DNA of 64,000 nt from Candidatus Limnocylindrales bacterium (GTDB lineage Bacteria; Desulfobacterota; Binatia; UBA1149; CAITLU01). This document shows positions 18,712 to 27,375 of the stretch, one piece after another. Every line of letters begins with the position of its first letter. Within the stretch, counting starts at the first letter, position 1. Location: assembly GCA_035571835.1 (NCBI GenBank), contig DATNBU010000025.1, forward strand, positions 1-64,000, in the 5' to 3' direction. The translations under genes were made by a program, and so were the position numbers. A model generated the notes under the pieces. The model made no database searches. It was not told the origin of the DNA and saw only the letters and a program-made list of their open reading frames with translations.

Positions 18712-19626
18712 TTGCGCCTCGTGCTCGACGCCGCCGACGAAGGCTTCCATGCCTGGCCCGCCGATCCGGGAACCACGTGGAAGGAAAACTGGTACTGGAA
18801 CCTTGCCGACCGTGCGGCCGGCGTGTGGGGTTTCTGCCATGCGTCGTTCGTGCGCTCGCACGGCAAAGCGGTCTTCGCGGCGTGTTTCATGGTCGACGGT
18901 CGCGTGCGCTTTCACCGCAACGAGATCGATATCGCCGCAGGGCCTGCGCTCGACGACGGAACGCTCGCAGTCAGGATCGTCAGTCCGCACGAGCATCATC
19001 ACGTCGTCGTCGACACGTCCGAATACCGGCTCGACCTCGATTATCGCGCGCGCTTCGCGCCGTTCAGCTACTCGGCAAGGAAGCTTGCCGCCAACCGTCA
19101 GTCGATTCCGCATCTTCGCCTGAAGCGCTACGAGCAGGGCATGCGCGTTTCCGGAACGCTGACGCGCAAGGACGACGCGCGCGTGACAGCGATTGACTGC
19201 CTCGGCCATCGCGATCACAGCTGGGGAAAGCGCGACGAGTCGAAGATCGACGGCTGGAACTGGGCCGCCGTGCAGCTTCCCGAAAAGACCATCAATCTCA
19301 CGCGCTCGTTCAGCGGGGACGCGTACAACATCAACGGGTTCGTGTCCGGTGCCGACGGCAACGTGGGTGTCGTCGAAGTGGATTTCGAGACGCTCGAGAC
19401 CGAAGCCGACGGCCGCACGCCCGTCGCCACGCGCTACACGTTCCGCGACGAGCGCGGGCAGCAGTGGCATCTGCGCTCGCGGAGGTTCTCGGATCTGTTC
19501 GAGCCGCTGCGCGAGCTTCGCGCCGCCCAGAAGACGATCATCTTCGAGAATTTTGCGGACTATGAGCTCGAGGAAACCGGCGAGAAGGGCTGGGGAATCG
19601 ACGAGTACCAGCGCCACTATCGCTGA
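18712..19626 (+). CDS. lipocalin-like DUF7064/CrtC-related protein
   Basis: 304 residues; the start is TTG at 18712 or GTG at 18721. The N-terminal half (WYWNLADRAAGVWGFCHASF) and the central motif CLGHRDHSWGKRD match a large family found mostly in lipid- and steroid-degrading actinobacteria and proteobacteria. That family is distantly related to the CrtC/AttH lipocalin fold. No catalytic mechanism is established for the branch. Conserved H, D and W residues in the motif suggest a binding or hydratase-type site. It is divergent from the kinase operon across about 130 bases. Confidence 0.65.
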   Translation: MRLVLDAADEGFHAWPADPGTTWKENWYWNLADRAAGVWGFCHASFVRSHGKAVFAACFMVDGRVRFHRNEIDIAAGPALDDGTLAVRIVSPHEHHHVVVDTSEYRLDLDYRARFAPFSYSARKLAANRQSIPHLRLKRYEQGMRVSGTLTRKDDARVTAIDCLGHRDHSWGKRDESKIDGWNWAAVQLPEKTINLTRSFSGDAYNINGFVSGADGNVGVVEVDFETLETEADGRTPVATRYTFRDERGQQWHLRSRRFSDLFEPLRELRAAQKTIIFENFADYELEETGEKGWGIDEYQRHYR

Positions 19627-19653
19627 GCGTCGTCGAGGGCGCGGCGCTGCGCG

Positions 19654-20241
19654 CTAAGCGACGGTCGCCGTCACGAGTGCATCCCGGGAGACGAACCCTT
19701 CGCGGTCGCGCGTGTAGACCATCTCGACCACGGCGCTTCCCGGACGGCGATCGCTTCGCCGCATGCGGCTCTGCATCTGGAATCCGCAGCGCTCGAGGAT
19801 GCGAAGCGACGCGGCGTTCGACGAGCGCACCACCGCGCGAAGGCGATCGAGCGAGAGCTTTTCGTACGCGACCGGATACGCCGTCGCGACCGCCTGTCCT
19901 GCGATCCCGCGGCCCCAGTACGCCTCTCCGATCCAGTATCCGATTTCGCCGGTGCGCGGCGTGTTCGCGGTGACGACGTCGACGCTGATGCCGCCGACGG
20001 CAAGACCGTCCACTTCGATTGCAAGCTGCAGCCCGCGCTCGCGGCCGCCGATCGTCCGCGAGATCCACGAGCGTGCCGCGGCCGTGGTGTACGGCCGCGG
20101 AAAGCGCGAGCGCAGGTTGATCCACACGTTTCGGTTGTCGGCGTTTGCCGCAAGCGATTCGGCGTCGTCGAGACGCCAGCCTCTCAGCATGAAGCCATTG
20201 CCCTCGAAACCGTAGCCCTGAATTGATTGTGCGCCCGCCAT
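19654..20241 (-). CDS. GNAT family N-acetyltransferase (RimJ/RimL type)
   Basis: 195 residues from the ATG at 20241; an internal ATG at 20190 would give a shorter form. The RimJ/RimL-like pattern is clear: an N-terminal LRGWRLDDAESLAANADNRNVW region, then GEIGYWIGEAYWGRGIAGQA, which is motif A with the acetyl-CoA pyrophosphate loop, and ASLRILERCGFQMQSRMR. It transfers acetyl groups to an amine substrate, perhaps a protein N-terminus or an antibiotic; the substrate is not predictable. It is divergent from the enoyl-CoA hydratase gene. Confidence 0.9.
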   Translation of the reverse strand: MAGAQSIQGYGFEGNGFMLRGWRLDDAESLAANADNRNVWINLRSRFPRPYTTAAARSWISRTIGGRERGLQLAIEVDGLAVGGISVDVVTANTPRTGEIGYWIGEAYWGRGIAGQAVATAYPVAYEKLSLDRLRAVVRSSNAASLRILERCGFQMQSRMRRSDRRPGSAVVEMVYTRDREGFVSRDALVTATVA

Positions 20242-20358
20242 CCTCGTCCGCCGCTTCCCCTGTGCCCGCCACCGGTAGGCCGAGCGAGTGTAGCAATCCG
20301 GCGAGTCTCCGGGAAGCCGGGGGGTTGCAATCCCTTCCGTGCTGCCCATCATGCGCCC

Positions 20359-21198
20359 GTGGCCGCAGCGTCCTACGAACACATCACCTACGAAGTCTCC
20401 GGCGGCGTTGCGACCTGTACGCTGTCGCGACCGGAGCAGCTCAACGCCTACACGCCGCGCATGGGCATCGAGCTGCGTGATGCCATGTATGCCGCCGCCG
20501 CCGACGACAGCGTGCGCGTCATCATCCTGACCGGGGCCGGGCGCGGATTCTGTGCCGGCGCCGACATGAAGCTGCTCGGCGCGTTCAGCGGCGCCGGCCG
20601 CATGACGGGGCAGGGCGATCTGCCGGCGATCACGCATCCCGAGCCGCCGGGCCCGGTGCGCCCCGACTTCAAGACCGAGTACAGCTACCTGATGTCGATC
20701 CCGAAGCCGATCATCGCGGCGATCAACGGGCCGGCTGCCGGCGTCGGATTCGTCTTCGCGTTGTTCTGCGACATCCGGCTTGCCGCGGCGTCGGCAAGAA
20801 TGGGCGCGATCTTCTCGCGGCGCGGGCTCATCGCCGAGTACGGGATCAGCTGGATTCTTCCGCGCCTCGTCGGCCTGGCCAATGCCAATGACATCCTGTT
20901 CTCCGGACGCCTCGTCACCGCGAGCGAAGCCGAGCGCATGGGCCTCGTCAGCCGCGTGATCGACGACGCCGACTTTGCCGCCGAGGTGCGCGAGTATGCC
21001 AACGATCTCGTGCGCCGCTCGTCGCCGCGCTCCATTCGCGTGATGAAACGGCAGGTGTACGAGGACCAGACCAACACGCTTGCCGAATCGGTCGACGTCG
21101 CGCTGCGCGAAATGCACGAAAGCCTGCGCTCGGAGGATTTCCGCGAGGGCGTTGCGCATTTCATGGAAAAGCGCGAGCCGAAGTTTACCGGCAAGTAG
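20359..21198 (+). CDS. enoyl-CoA hydratase/isomerase family protein
   Basis: 279 residues from the GTG at 20359. Crotonase fold: the oxyanion-hole segments are GAGRGFCAGADM and GPAAGVGFVFALFCDIRLAA. The usual catalytic region follows (FSRRGLIAEYGISWILPRLVG), with an acidic residue in the position expected of hydratases. It acts in beta-oxidation of fatty, branched or aromatic acyl-CoAs. It is one of three crotonases in the window, none of them next to a matching dehydrogenase/thiolase operon. The 3' end overlaps the convergent HNH gene by 14 bases. Confidence 0.92.
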   Translation: MAAASYEHITYEVSGGVATCTLSRPEQLNAYTPRMGIELRDAMYAAAADDSVRVIILTGAGRGFCAGADMKLLGAFSGAGRMTGQGDLPAITHPEPPGPVRPDFKTEYSYLMSIPKPIIAAINGPAAGVGFVFALFCDIRLAAASARMGAIFSRRGLIAEYGISWILPRLVGLANANDILFSGRLVTASEAERMGLVSRVIDDADFAAEVREYANDLVRRSSPRSIRVMKRQVYEDQTNTLAESVDVALREMHESLRSEDFREGVAHFMEKREPKFTGK

Positions 21199-23239
21199 CG
21201 TAGACGTCGCCCACGAGGCGCATGAGCGTGAGCCCGCCCGGCCGGCACCCGAGCTCCCAGACGATTCCGTCGGGCGCGGGTCCACTGGCCTTTACGATCC
21301 CCGCATGAATCCCGTGCAGATGGTGCGCCGCACACACCGTCGTGCGGTTGTCCTGCGCGTTGCCGCCGCCGTGTGATCGGAACGTGACGTGATGATCGTG
21401 CAGGTTGCGCCGCGAGCTGCAGGCGGGAACCGTGCAGCGCCATCCGTCGCGCTCGAATATCGGGTCGCGATGTCGCGGGACGCTGGTCCATTCGCGGATC
21501 GCCATCGCGAGAATCCGCTCGAACGTGCGCCAGCGAGCTTCCGGATGGCGCCGATGCACGACGAAAGCAGTCTCGGCCAGCACGGCCACGGAAACCGGAA
21601 CACGAAATGTGAGATGCACCGCACCGTGCGGGTGGAGGTCGGTCAGTCGCACCGCGCCATCCGCACGCATTTGGACTTCTTCGAGATCGGCGCTCGGGCT
21701 GTCGTCGACCGGGATTCGTGCACCGGCGACAGGCGGCGCGGGAAGATCATTGTTTTCGTCTGCCGCGGCAAGCGCGGCGGCGACTTCATCCTTGAGCCTG
21801 CGAAGCGTCACACTACGAGCGCGCTCGATCCATGCGCGGACGTGACGGTCGTTCAGCACCGGCATGAGAACGACCGCAGCCAGATGCGAGATGCGCCCGT
21901 CCCGCCACGCCTCGCGAAAAACCGAATTGACGCGCCAGCATGCGCGCTCGATCGCGATCAGACTCCACGCCTTGCTCGGACAGAAGCCCAGTCGTGACGC
22001 GACGTACAGCCTGACCGTGGCAAAGCCGATCTCGCGAAAGAGCCTGCGGTCGATGCCGATGCGAAGCAGCGCCGCCATCTGGGAGTCGATCCGCTGCGCG
22101 GCGCGCTGAATCACGCGCAGACGTCGATCGAGCTCGACCGCATCGAGTGCGTCGACGTCGCGGCCGAGCGCATCGAGCTGCGCGGCCGGTCCCGCCCCGC
22201 GTCGCGGGCAGGCGAGCCAGTCAAAGCCCTCGCAGACACCGGCCTCCGCCAGAAATCCGCGGATGGCAGCTTCACCGCGCGTTTCGCGGTTTTGATGGTT
22301 CGCGAGAAATCGCTGCGCCATGCCGTCGAGCGGTGGAAGCCAACGCCCTCCGGCCGCATCGTGCGCCGGAGCTGCAGCCATCGCCTCCGCCAGTACGAGC
22401 TCGAGCGACTGCGCGGCATTCAGCGGTGCGCCGGCGCTCCGGCTTGCGAGCTCGTGCGCCACGCGAAACAGCCGGCGGCCGGTACGCGAAACTACAATAC
22501 GCAGTCTGACCTCCGGGTCAGTGTTCTCGGCATTGCCCGTCTCCACGGCGCCCGCCGAAGAATCCGCTTGATCCGCAGATGGCGTGCCCGTTGTTTCGAG
22601 CTCGCGAACGAATGCCTCGAGTTTTCGCGTAGTCATTGTCCCGGCGTACTCGAGAAGAGACGCGTCATTCTCACGAGTGGCGACGCGCACGAGAGTTCGA
22701 ACCGTCGTCCATCCGATCTCGCCGTGTTCGAGCGCAGCGCGCAAAGCGGGCAACGCGTCGAGCAGCGTCATCACGCGAGCATCGTCTTCGAGTGTGCGGG
22801 GAGCGATGCCGAGTCTTTCGCGCGTGTAGTCCGGCAGCCGCACGAACCCGAGCGGCCGCCACGCGCGCTGCTGCAGAAACCTGCGCGACAGACGTGCCTG
22901 AAGCACGCGGCAGTGCGCGTCCATCGACGCGAGCGACGTCAGCTCGCGGTCGAGCACGACGGCGGCATCTGTGCGCCAGCCGCCGCGGATCGCTGCGTCC
23001 GGCGGATGCATCAGTGCGGGGTCGACGATGTCGAGGAAAGAAAGGCCTTCGGTTCGTTGCTGCTGTTCGAGTGAAATCGCATCGAAGACGCCTCCGATGA
23101 TCGCGCCACCGGAGACGCCGCCGGAGCCTGAAAAAAATGCATCCAGACCGGCCCAGATCCATAGCGAATAAATAACGAAACTAAACGCAACCTGCAAGGC
23201 TTTTTTCGATGTTTTCACGCAGGGCGAGCCGTGCGTCAC
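21185..23239 (-). CDS. DUF222-like protein with C-terminal HNH nuclease domain
   Basis: 684 residues as read; the first ~75 are a dubious hydrophobic and Gly-rich leader, and the start may lie near the M in LMHPPDAAIRGG. A long helical region (about residues 80-560) resembles the DUF222 segment often fused to HNH nucleases. The C-terminal HNH domain (about 585-640) reads RDGWRCTVPAC...LHDHHVTFRSHGG...TTVCAAHHLHG, with zinc cysteines and the His-His-Asn metal site. Such genes are multicopy in myxobacteria and related genomes and are probably nucleases of mobile or competence-related origin. Function unproven. Confidence 0.82.
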   Translation of the reverse strand: MTHGSPCVKTSKKALQVAFSFVIYSLWIWAGLDAFFSGSGGVSGGAIIGGVFDAISLEQQQRTEGLSFLDIVDPALMHPPDAAIRGGWRTDAAVVLDRELTSLASMDAHCRVLQARLSRRFLQQRAWRPLGFVRLPDYTRERLGIAPRTLEDDARVMTLLDALPALRAALEHGEIGWTTVRTLVRVATRENDASLLEYAGTMTTRKLEAFVRELETTGTPSADQADSSAGAVETGNAENTDPEVRLRIVVSRTGRRLFRVAHELASRSAGAPLNAAQSLELVLAEAMAAAPAHDAAGGRWLPPLDGMAQRFLANHQNRETRGEAAIRGFLAEAGVCEGFDWLACPRRGAGPAAQLDALGRDVDALDAVELDRRLRVIQRAAQRIDSQMAALLRIGIDRRLFREIGFATVRLYVASRLGFCPSKAWSLIAIERACWRVNSVFREAWRDGRISHLAAVVLMPVLNDRHVRAWIERARSVTLRRLKDEVAAALAAADENNDLPAPPVAGARIPVDDSPSADLEEVQMRADGAVRLTDLHPHGAVHLTFRVPVSVAVLAETAFVVHRRHPEARWRTFERILAMAIREWTSVPRHRDPIFERDGWRCTVPACSSRRNLHDHHVTFRSHGGGNAQDNRTTVCAAHHLHGIHAGIVKASGPAPDGIVWELGCRPGGLTLMRLVGDVYATCR

Positions 23240-23513
23240 GCGAATATTCCATTCGTGTCATAGATCGCTGTTCATCGTCCGGTGCCGTTTAGAACCGTCG
23301 GTGGGTGCGTGGTGACTTCACGTTGCGTTAGCGGATTTCGACAAGGAATGCCGTAGCTGGGACCGAAGTCCTGGACAGTCATTGCGATAGCGGGATTCAG
23401 CGACGAACGCCTGCCGCTGTATCAACGTCGCGGCCACGCGCTTGTGACTGCGGCGCGCAGACGGATATGGTCCCGCGCAACATCGCCTTCACGCGGCGCT
23501 CCACCTTCCGGAT

Positions 23514-25427
23514 ATGAGTCTCTTCAAAAAACTGTTCGGCCAGAAGCCCCATGCTGACAAGCCTGCGGAAGCGGGCATCGACGCGGGTGGTGCGCCCGCC
23601 GATCCCGCGAGCGATCCCAACATGGTTCGCGTCTATGACTCCTATGATCGGGAGCTTTTCATCACGAGACAGGTGTGGCGCGACTCGATACTGCCAGGCC
23701 AGATGAAGAAAGTCTGGGATGATCCCGACTCCCTGTACTCGACGATCGTTCAATCTCTCAAAGACGGTTTTGCGGCTGAGATGATCCAGCCAGCGGAACG
23801 TCTGGGAGAGATCGACCATGACGCGCAACGTGCCATTGTTGTGCTCGCAACAGTTTACCGAATGCAGAAGCGGCTCAACGAATCGGATGAGATTCTACGG
23901 CGACATATCGCACGCCATGGCGAGTCCGGGGTCATTCTGACCAATCTCGCAAAAGTTCACGCGGATCGCGGAGAGCATGACGAGGTGCTGCAAACTCTCT
24001 GGCGCGGCTTGCAACTCGATCCGAATCAAGAAAACGGCCTGGGCTGGTACGAAGCCATCCATCGCGAAAAGGACGGAGCCACCGCTGGTCTCGAGGCATT
24101 CCGACGGGTCGCTGCCCTACCCGGTGCATGGCGCGCGCGACTATGGCTGGCTCGCGATGCCCTTGCTCGTCGCGATCTATCGGCAGCTCTTCGGCTCTAC
24201 GACGAAGCGCTGAGTCTCGCCCCCACTCCGAAGCCGATCGATCTGCTGCAGCAGATCAGCGGCGATCTTGGTACCCAAGGTTATCTGGAGCAGATCCTCG
24301 CGTTGGCCGAGCCGCACTTCGACCCGAATGTTCACGGAGTCGCGATAGGGAACAATCTGATCAAAGCTCATCTGGATCTCGGTCAGCTCGACGCGGCCCA
24401 ACGGATGCTCGATCGGTTGTTCTCGTTCAAACGTCCAGACTGGCACGAAACCCTGGCGTTCTGGGACACGGAAATCGCAAGGAATCGGGCGGCGAAGGCC
24501 GGAGCCGATCTGCCTGCTGTGCCCAAGATCACGACTGTCGTGGTCGATGGTCCACTCTGGCTCCGAGCATCAACTGGTGCTGCCGGTCTGGTACCGGCAA
24601 AGCGGCCCGGCGCCGTCATCGTTGCTTGCCTTGGCAGCAGTTTCACCGCTCCGGATGTATCCAGTGGCAGCGTCCGGATGCAGCTGAGCGACGTTCCCGG
24701 TCGGACGAGCCGTGCATTGCCGCTCTATCTTGCCGAGCAGCTTCATCTGCGAACCGATGCTGTCGGTCGTGTTCTTCAACCTTGGATTCAGGAAGGTCAC
24801 TGCGGTTTTGTGCTCTGTGGAGACCCTTGGAGTGACGAACGAGCCGTGGCTCAGGCCCGAGGCGGGAACCAGTCGGCGGACTACGTCGTCGTGCTTCACC
24901 TAGACGGTGTCGCGAACCCATGGTCCGCCACACTGCGACTTGTGCGAATCTCGGATGGCTCTCTTCTCGGTACAGCTGTCGCTACATTTACTGCTCAGAG
25001 CCCGCAGCCTGGCTTCGATCGCCTGGCGACTGCGCTCATGGAACTCATCGCCTCAAACGCAGGTGTTCGTCGCGCGACCGCGCCGGATTTTTATCAGGTT
25101 CCTGCGGGTGCCGATTTTGCTGCATACCAGCTCCGCCTCGAACAGGCGTTGGCCGTGTCGTTGACAGCCACCTGCAGACCGGAGCCAGGCTTTCTCAACG
25201 GTGAACGTGAGATCGTCGCGGGGAATCTGCAGCTCTGTTCGAATCAACCCTCAAATCCCACGCCGCGCCTGCTGCTCGTGCACACGCTCCTTCAACTTCA
25301 AAAGCTGCGTCCCGACGTCGTTCTCGAGTTCAAGGACAAGATTGCACTCCTGCAGAAAGAAAAGCCGCTGACTGGTCCGGCAGGGGGAATCGTTCATTCC
25401 ATTCTCGGATCGATGTTCGAGAACTGA
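23514..25427 (+). CDS. TPR-containing protein of unknown function
   Basis: 637 residues. The N-terminus MSLFKKLFGQKPH has no signal peptide. Helical tetratricopeptide-like repeats cover about residues 85-330 (ATVYRMQKRLNESDEILRRH, LAKVHADRGEHDEVLQTLW, NLIKAHLDLGQLDAAQRML). A mixed alpha/beta domain with PGAVIVACLGSSF and DYVVVLHLDG follows (about 345-520), then a helical C-terminus. The sequence is less G+C rich than its neighbours, hinting at a different origin. TPRs mediate protein contacts, so a scaffold or regulatory role is possible. I recognise no family for the middle domain. Confidence 0.7.
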   Translation: MSLFKKLFGQKPHADKPAEAGIDAGGAPADPASDPNMVRVYDSYDRELFITRQVWRDSILPGQMKKVWDDPDSLYSTIVQSLKDGFAAEMIQPAERLGEIDHDAQRAIVVLATVYRMQKRLNESDEILRRHIARHGESGVILTNLAKVHADRGEHDEVLQTLWRGLQLDPNQENGLGWYEAIHREKDGATAGLEAFRRVAALPGAWRARLWLARDALARRDLSAALRLYDEALSLAPTPKPIDLLQQISGDLGTQGYLEQILALAEPHFDPNVHGVAIGNNLIKAHLDLGQLDAAQRMLDRLFSFKRPDWHETLAFWDTEIARNRAAKAGADLPAVPKITTVVVDGPLWLRASTGAAGLVPAKRPGAVIVACLGSSFTAPDVSSGSVRMQLSDVPGRTSRALPLYLAEQLHLRTDAVGRVLQPWIQEGHCGFVLCGDPWSDERAVAQARGGNQSADYVVVLHLDGVANPWSATLRLVRISDGSLLGTAVATFTAQSPQPGFDRLATALMELIASNAGVRRATAPDFYQVPAGADFAAYQLRLEQALAVSLTATCRPEPGFLNGEREIVAGNLQLCSNQPSNPTPRLLLVHTLLQLQKLRPDVVLEFKDKIALLQKEKPLTGPAGGIVHSILGSMFEN

Positions 25428-25466
25428 TCAGGGGCGTACACACATCCATGTCACGCCGAACATCAG

Positions 25467-26489
25467 TCACTTGATCAATCGCACGCGCTCGACGAAATCC
25501 TCCGGAAGCCGCGTATCCTCACGCCGAATGCGGCTCCATGCGAACGCTTCGATGAGCTCCTGCGCACTCGCAGCGACCGGACGGTCGATGAGCCCGAGCG
25601 ACCACGCGAGGTAGCCGACGAGCTGTTCGGCGCGCACACCGGCCTCGCGCAGCGACGCGAGCGTGATGGCGCGGTCGCGCTTGGAAAGCTTTTCACCCGC
25701 GGCGTTACGGACCACCGGCACATGCGCATGCACCGGCCGCCGCGCGCCGAGCGCTTCGAGAAGCTGGATCTGGCGACCGGTCGATCCGATCAGGTCCGCG
25801 CCGCGCACGACCTCGTCGATCCGCATCAGCCAGTCGTCGACGACGACGGCGAGCTGATACGCATAGAGCCCGTCTCGCCGCTTGAGCACGAAGTCGCCGG
25901 CGACCGGGTCCGCGATCGGGCCGTACACGCGATCGACGAACGCGACGGGCTCGTCGCTTACGCGAAAGCGCAGCGCAGCCGCCGGTGCAGGATCGCTGCG
26001 CAGTCTTTCGTACCAGCCATCTTCGAGCTGTGACGGCCGCGCGGAGACGGGGTACGGAGCTTCCTCGTCCGGTCCGTGCGGTGCGGACGACATCGATGCC
26101 AGATCCTTGCGCGACAGCGTGCACGGGAACAGGCGGCCCGCATCGTGAAGCACGCGCAGCGCGGCCTCGTAGACCTCGCCGCGCTCGGACTGCACGTACG
26201 GTGCGAACGGTCCGCCGGATTGCGGATCCTCGTCCCAGTCGAGCCCAAGCCACGCCAGATCCGAGATGTGCTCTTCAGCGCTGCCGGCGACGATACGGGG
26301 CGGGTCGAGGTCTTCGATGCGCCACACGAAGCTTCCGCCGCGCGAACGGATGCTCAACCACGCGACCAGCGCAGTGCGCGCATTGCCGACGTGCATCGGA
26401 CCGGTGGGCGACGGCGCATAGCGTCCGCGTGGGCTCGCGGCCGCTGCATCCGGCGGTGGCGAGAGGCTCGATCGAGCGTCATCGTTCAC
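25467..26489 (-). CDS. gluQ: glutamyl-Q tRNA(Asp) synthetase
   Basis: 340 residues: a glutamyl-tRNA synthetase catalytic core without the anticodon-binding domain, the hallmark of GluQ-RS. The enzyme attaches glutamate to the queuosine base of tRNA-Asp. Class I motifs are present: the HIGH equivalent at PSPTGPMHVGNAR and KLSKRD near residue 270. The zinc motif usual in GluQ-RS (C-x-C...Y-x3-C) is reduced to one cysteine (LFPCTLSRKDL), so the zinc site appears lost. A full GltX truncated at the C-terminus is the alternative. Confidence 0.88.
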   Translation of the reverse strand: MNDDARSSLSPPPDAAAASPRGRYAPSPTGPMHVGNARTALVAWLSIRSRGGSFVWRIEDLDPPRIVAGSAEEHISDLAWLGLDWDEDPQSGGPFAPYVQSERGEVYEAALRVLHDAGRLFPCTLSRKDLASMSSAPHGPDEEAPYPVSARPSQLEDGWYERLRSDPAPAAALRFRVSDEPVAFVDRVYGPIADPVAGDFVLKRRDGLYAYQLAVVVDDWLMRIDEVVRGADLIGSTGRQIQLLEALGARRPVHAHVPVVRNAAGEKLSKRDRAITLASLREAGVRAEQLVGYLAWSLGLIDRPVAASAQELIEAFAWSRIRREDTRLPEDFVERVRLIK

Positions 26490-26729
26490 AGCCGCATCCT
26501 AGCGCGATGCACGGGCGAAGCATGCTCCGGCAGGAGATCGCACCGTGCCAACTCGTGGAAAATGCGCGTGCGCGCTTTCCGCTGCACGGAATGCGCGGCG
26601 ACATGTCGCGCACCGACGCGGATTCGTATAGTTGCGTCGGGCGGCGGCGTCAGCGAGCCGACCGAGCGGCAAGTCGGGGATGGCGAGCGCGTCGAGGCGC
26701 GCGAGCAAGTGGAGAATGGAGAAGTGGTC

Positions 26730-27332
26730 ATGGCGATTTCTGTACAGCTCATCGTTGCGCTCGTGGTCGGGGTCGGCATCGGCCTTGTCGCCGGCTACCT
26801 CACGTTCCCGGCGATCCGCGAGGCCAAGCGCCTGCGCATCCAGCTCGACGGAATTCTCGCAGAGCACGAGACGTACAAGAAGTCGGTCAGCGCGCACTTC
26901 CGCAAGACCGGCGAGCTGGTCGGCGAGATGACGCGCAGCTATGCTGCCGTCTACGACCACCTCGCAACCGGCGCGCGCAGCTTTGCCGCCGAAGCCGCCT
27001 CTGAGATGACGCTTCCATTCGGGCCGTCTCCGGGAATGCTGGCTTCGCCTGTGATCGAAACGGCATCAGAACCGTCGTCGCCGGGTGCGTCGATGGAGCC
27101 GTCGCCGGCTCCCTCGATGGACCCCTCGCCGGCTGCTGCGATGAAAGCGCCGTCCGCCGCTGCGATGGACTCGTCGCCGGATTCTCCCGCGATGGAATCG
27201 ACCGACGCTGCGCTCGACGGCTCGATGCTGGCCGCCGAAGTATTCGTCGGCACCGAAGGCGCGCTCGATTCGTCGTCGGACACGACGACGTCGGCCGATG
27301 GCTCCGCCGACGCCGAATCTCGCAAAGCGTGA
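26730..27332 (+). CDS. YhcB/ZapG-like (DUF1043) membrane protein
   Basis: 200 residues from the ATG at 26730. One N-terminal membrane helix (about 5-26) with Gly-rich LVVGVGIGLVAGYLTF is followed by a coiled-coil segment (REAKRLRIQLDGILAEHETYKK) and the DUF1043 signature SVSAHFRKTGELVGEMTRSYAAVYDHLA. The remaining ~100 residues are a low-complexity Ser/Pro/Ala/Met/Asp tail not found in standard family members. DUF1043 proteins localise at the division site and link envelope growth with septation. The end overlaps the most upstream possible start of the next gene, but the likely start of that gene is 43 bases beyond. Confidence 0.82.
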   Translation: MAISVQLIVALVVGVGIGLVAGYLTFPAIREAKRLRIQLDGILAEHETYKKSVSAHFRKTGELVGEMTRSYAAVYDHLATGARSFAAEAASEMTLPFGPSPGMLASPVIETASEPSSPGASMEPSPAPSMDPSPAAAMKAPSAAAMDSSPDSPAMESTDAALDGSMLAAEVFVGTEGALDSSSDTTTSADGSADAESRKA

Positions 27333-27375
27333 CGCAACCTCGGCAATCTCGGCAACTCGGGCACCGCCGCATCGC

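Noticed and set aside
15520-19617. 1365-codon minus-strand frame across the kinase, binding-protein and lipocalin genes
   Set aside because: It overlaps three well-supported genes in other frames and has an Arg-rich, domain-less translation.
21185-21198. Overlap of enoyl-CoA hydratase and HNH genes as evidence of gene fusion or decay
   Set aside because: A 14-base convergent overlap of 3' ends is common and both proteins look complete.
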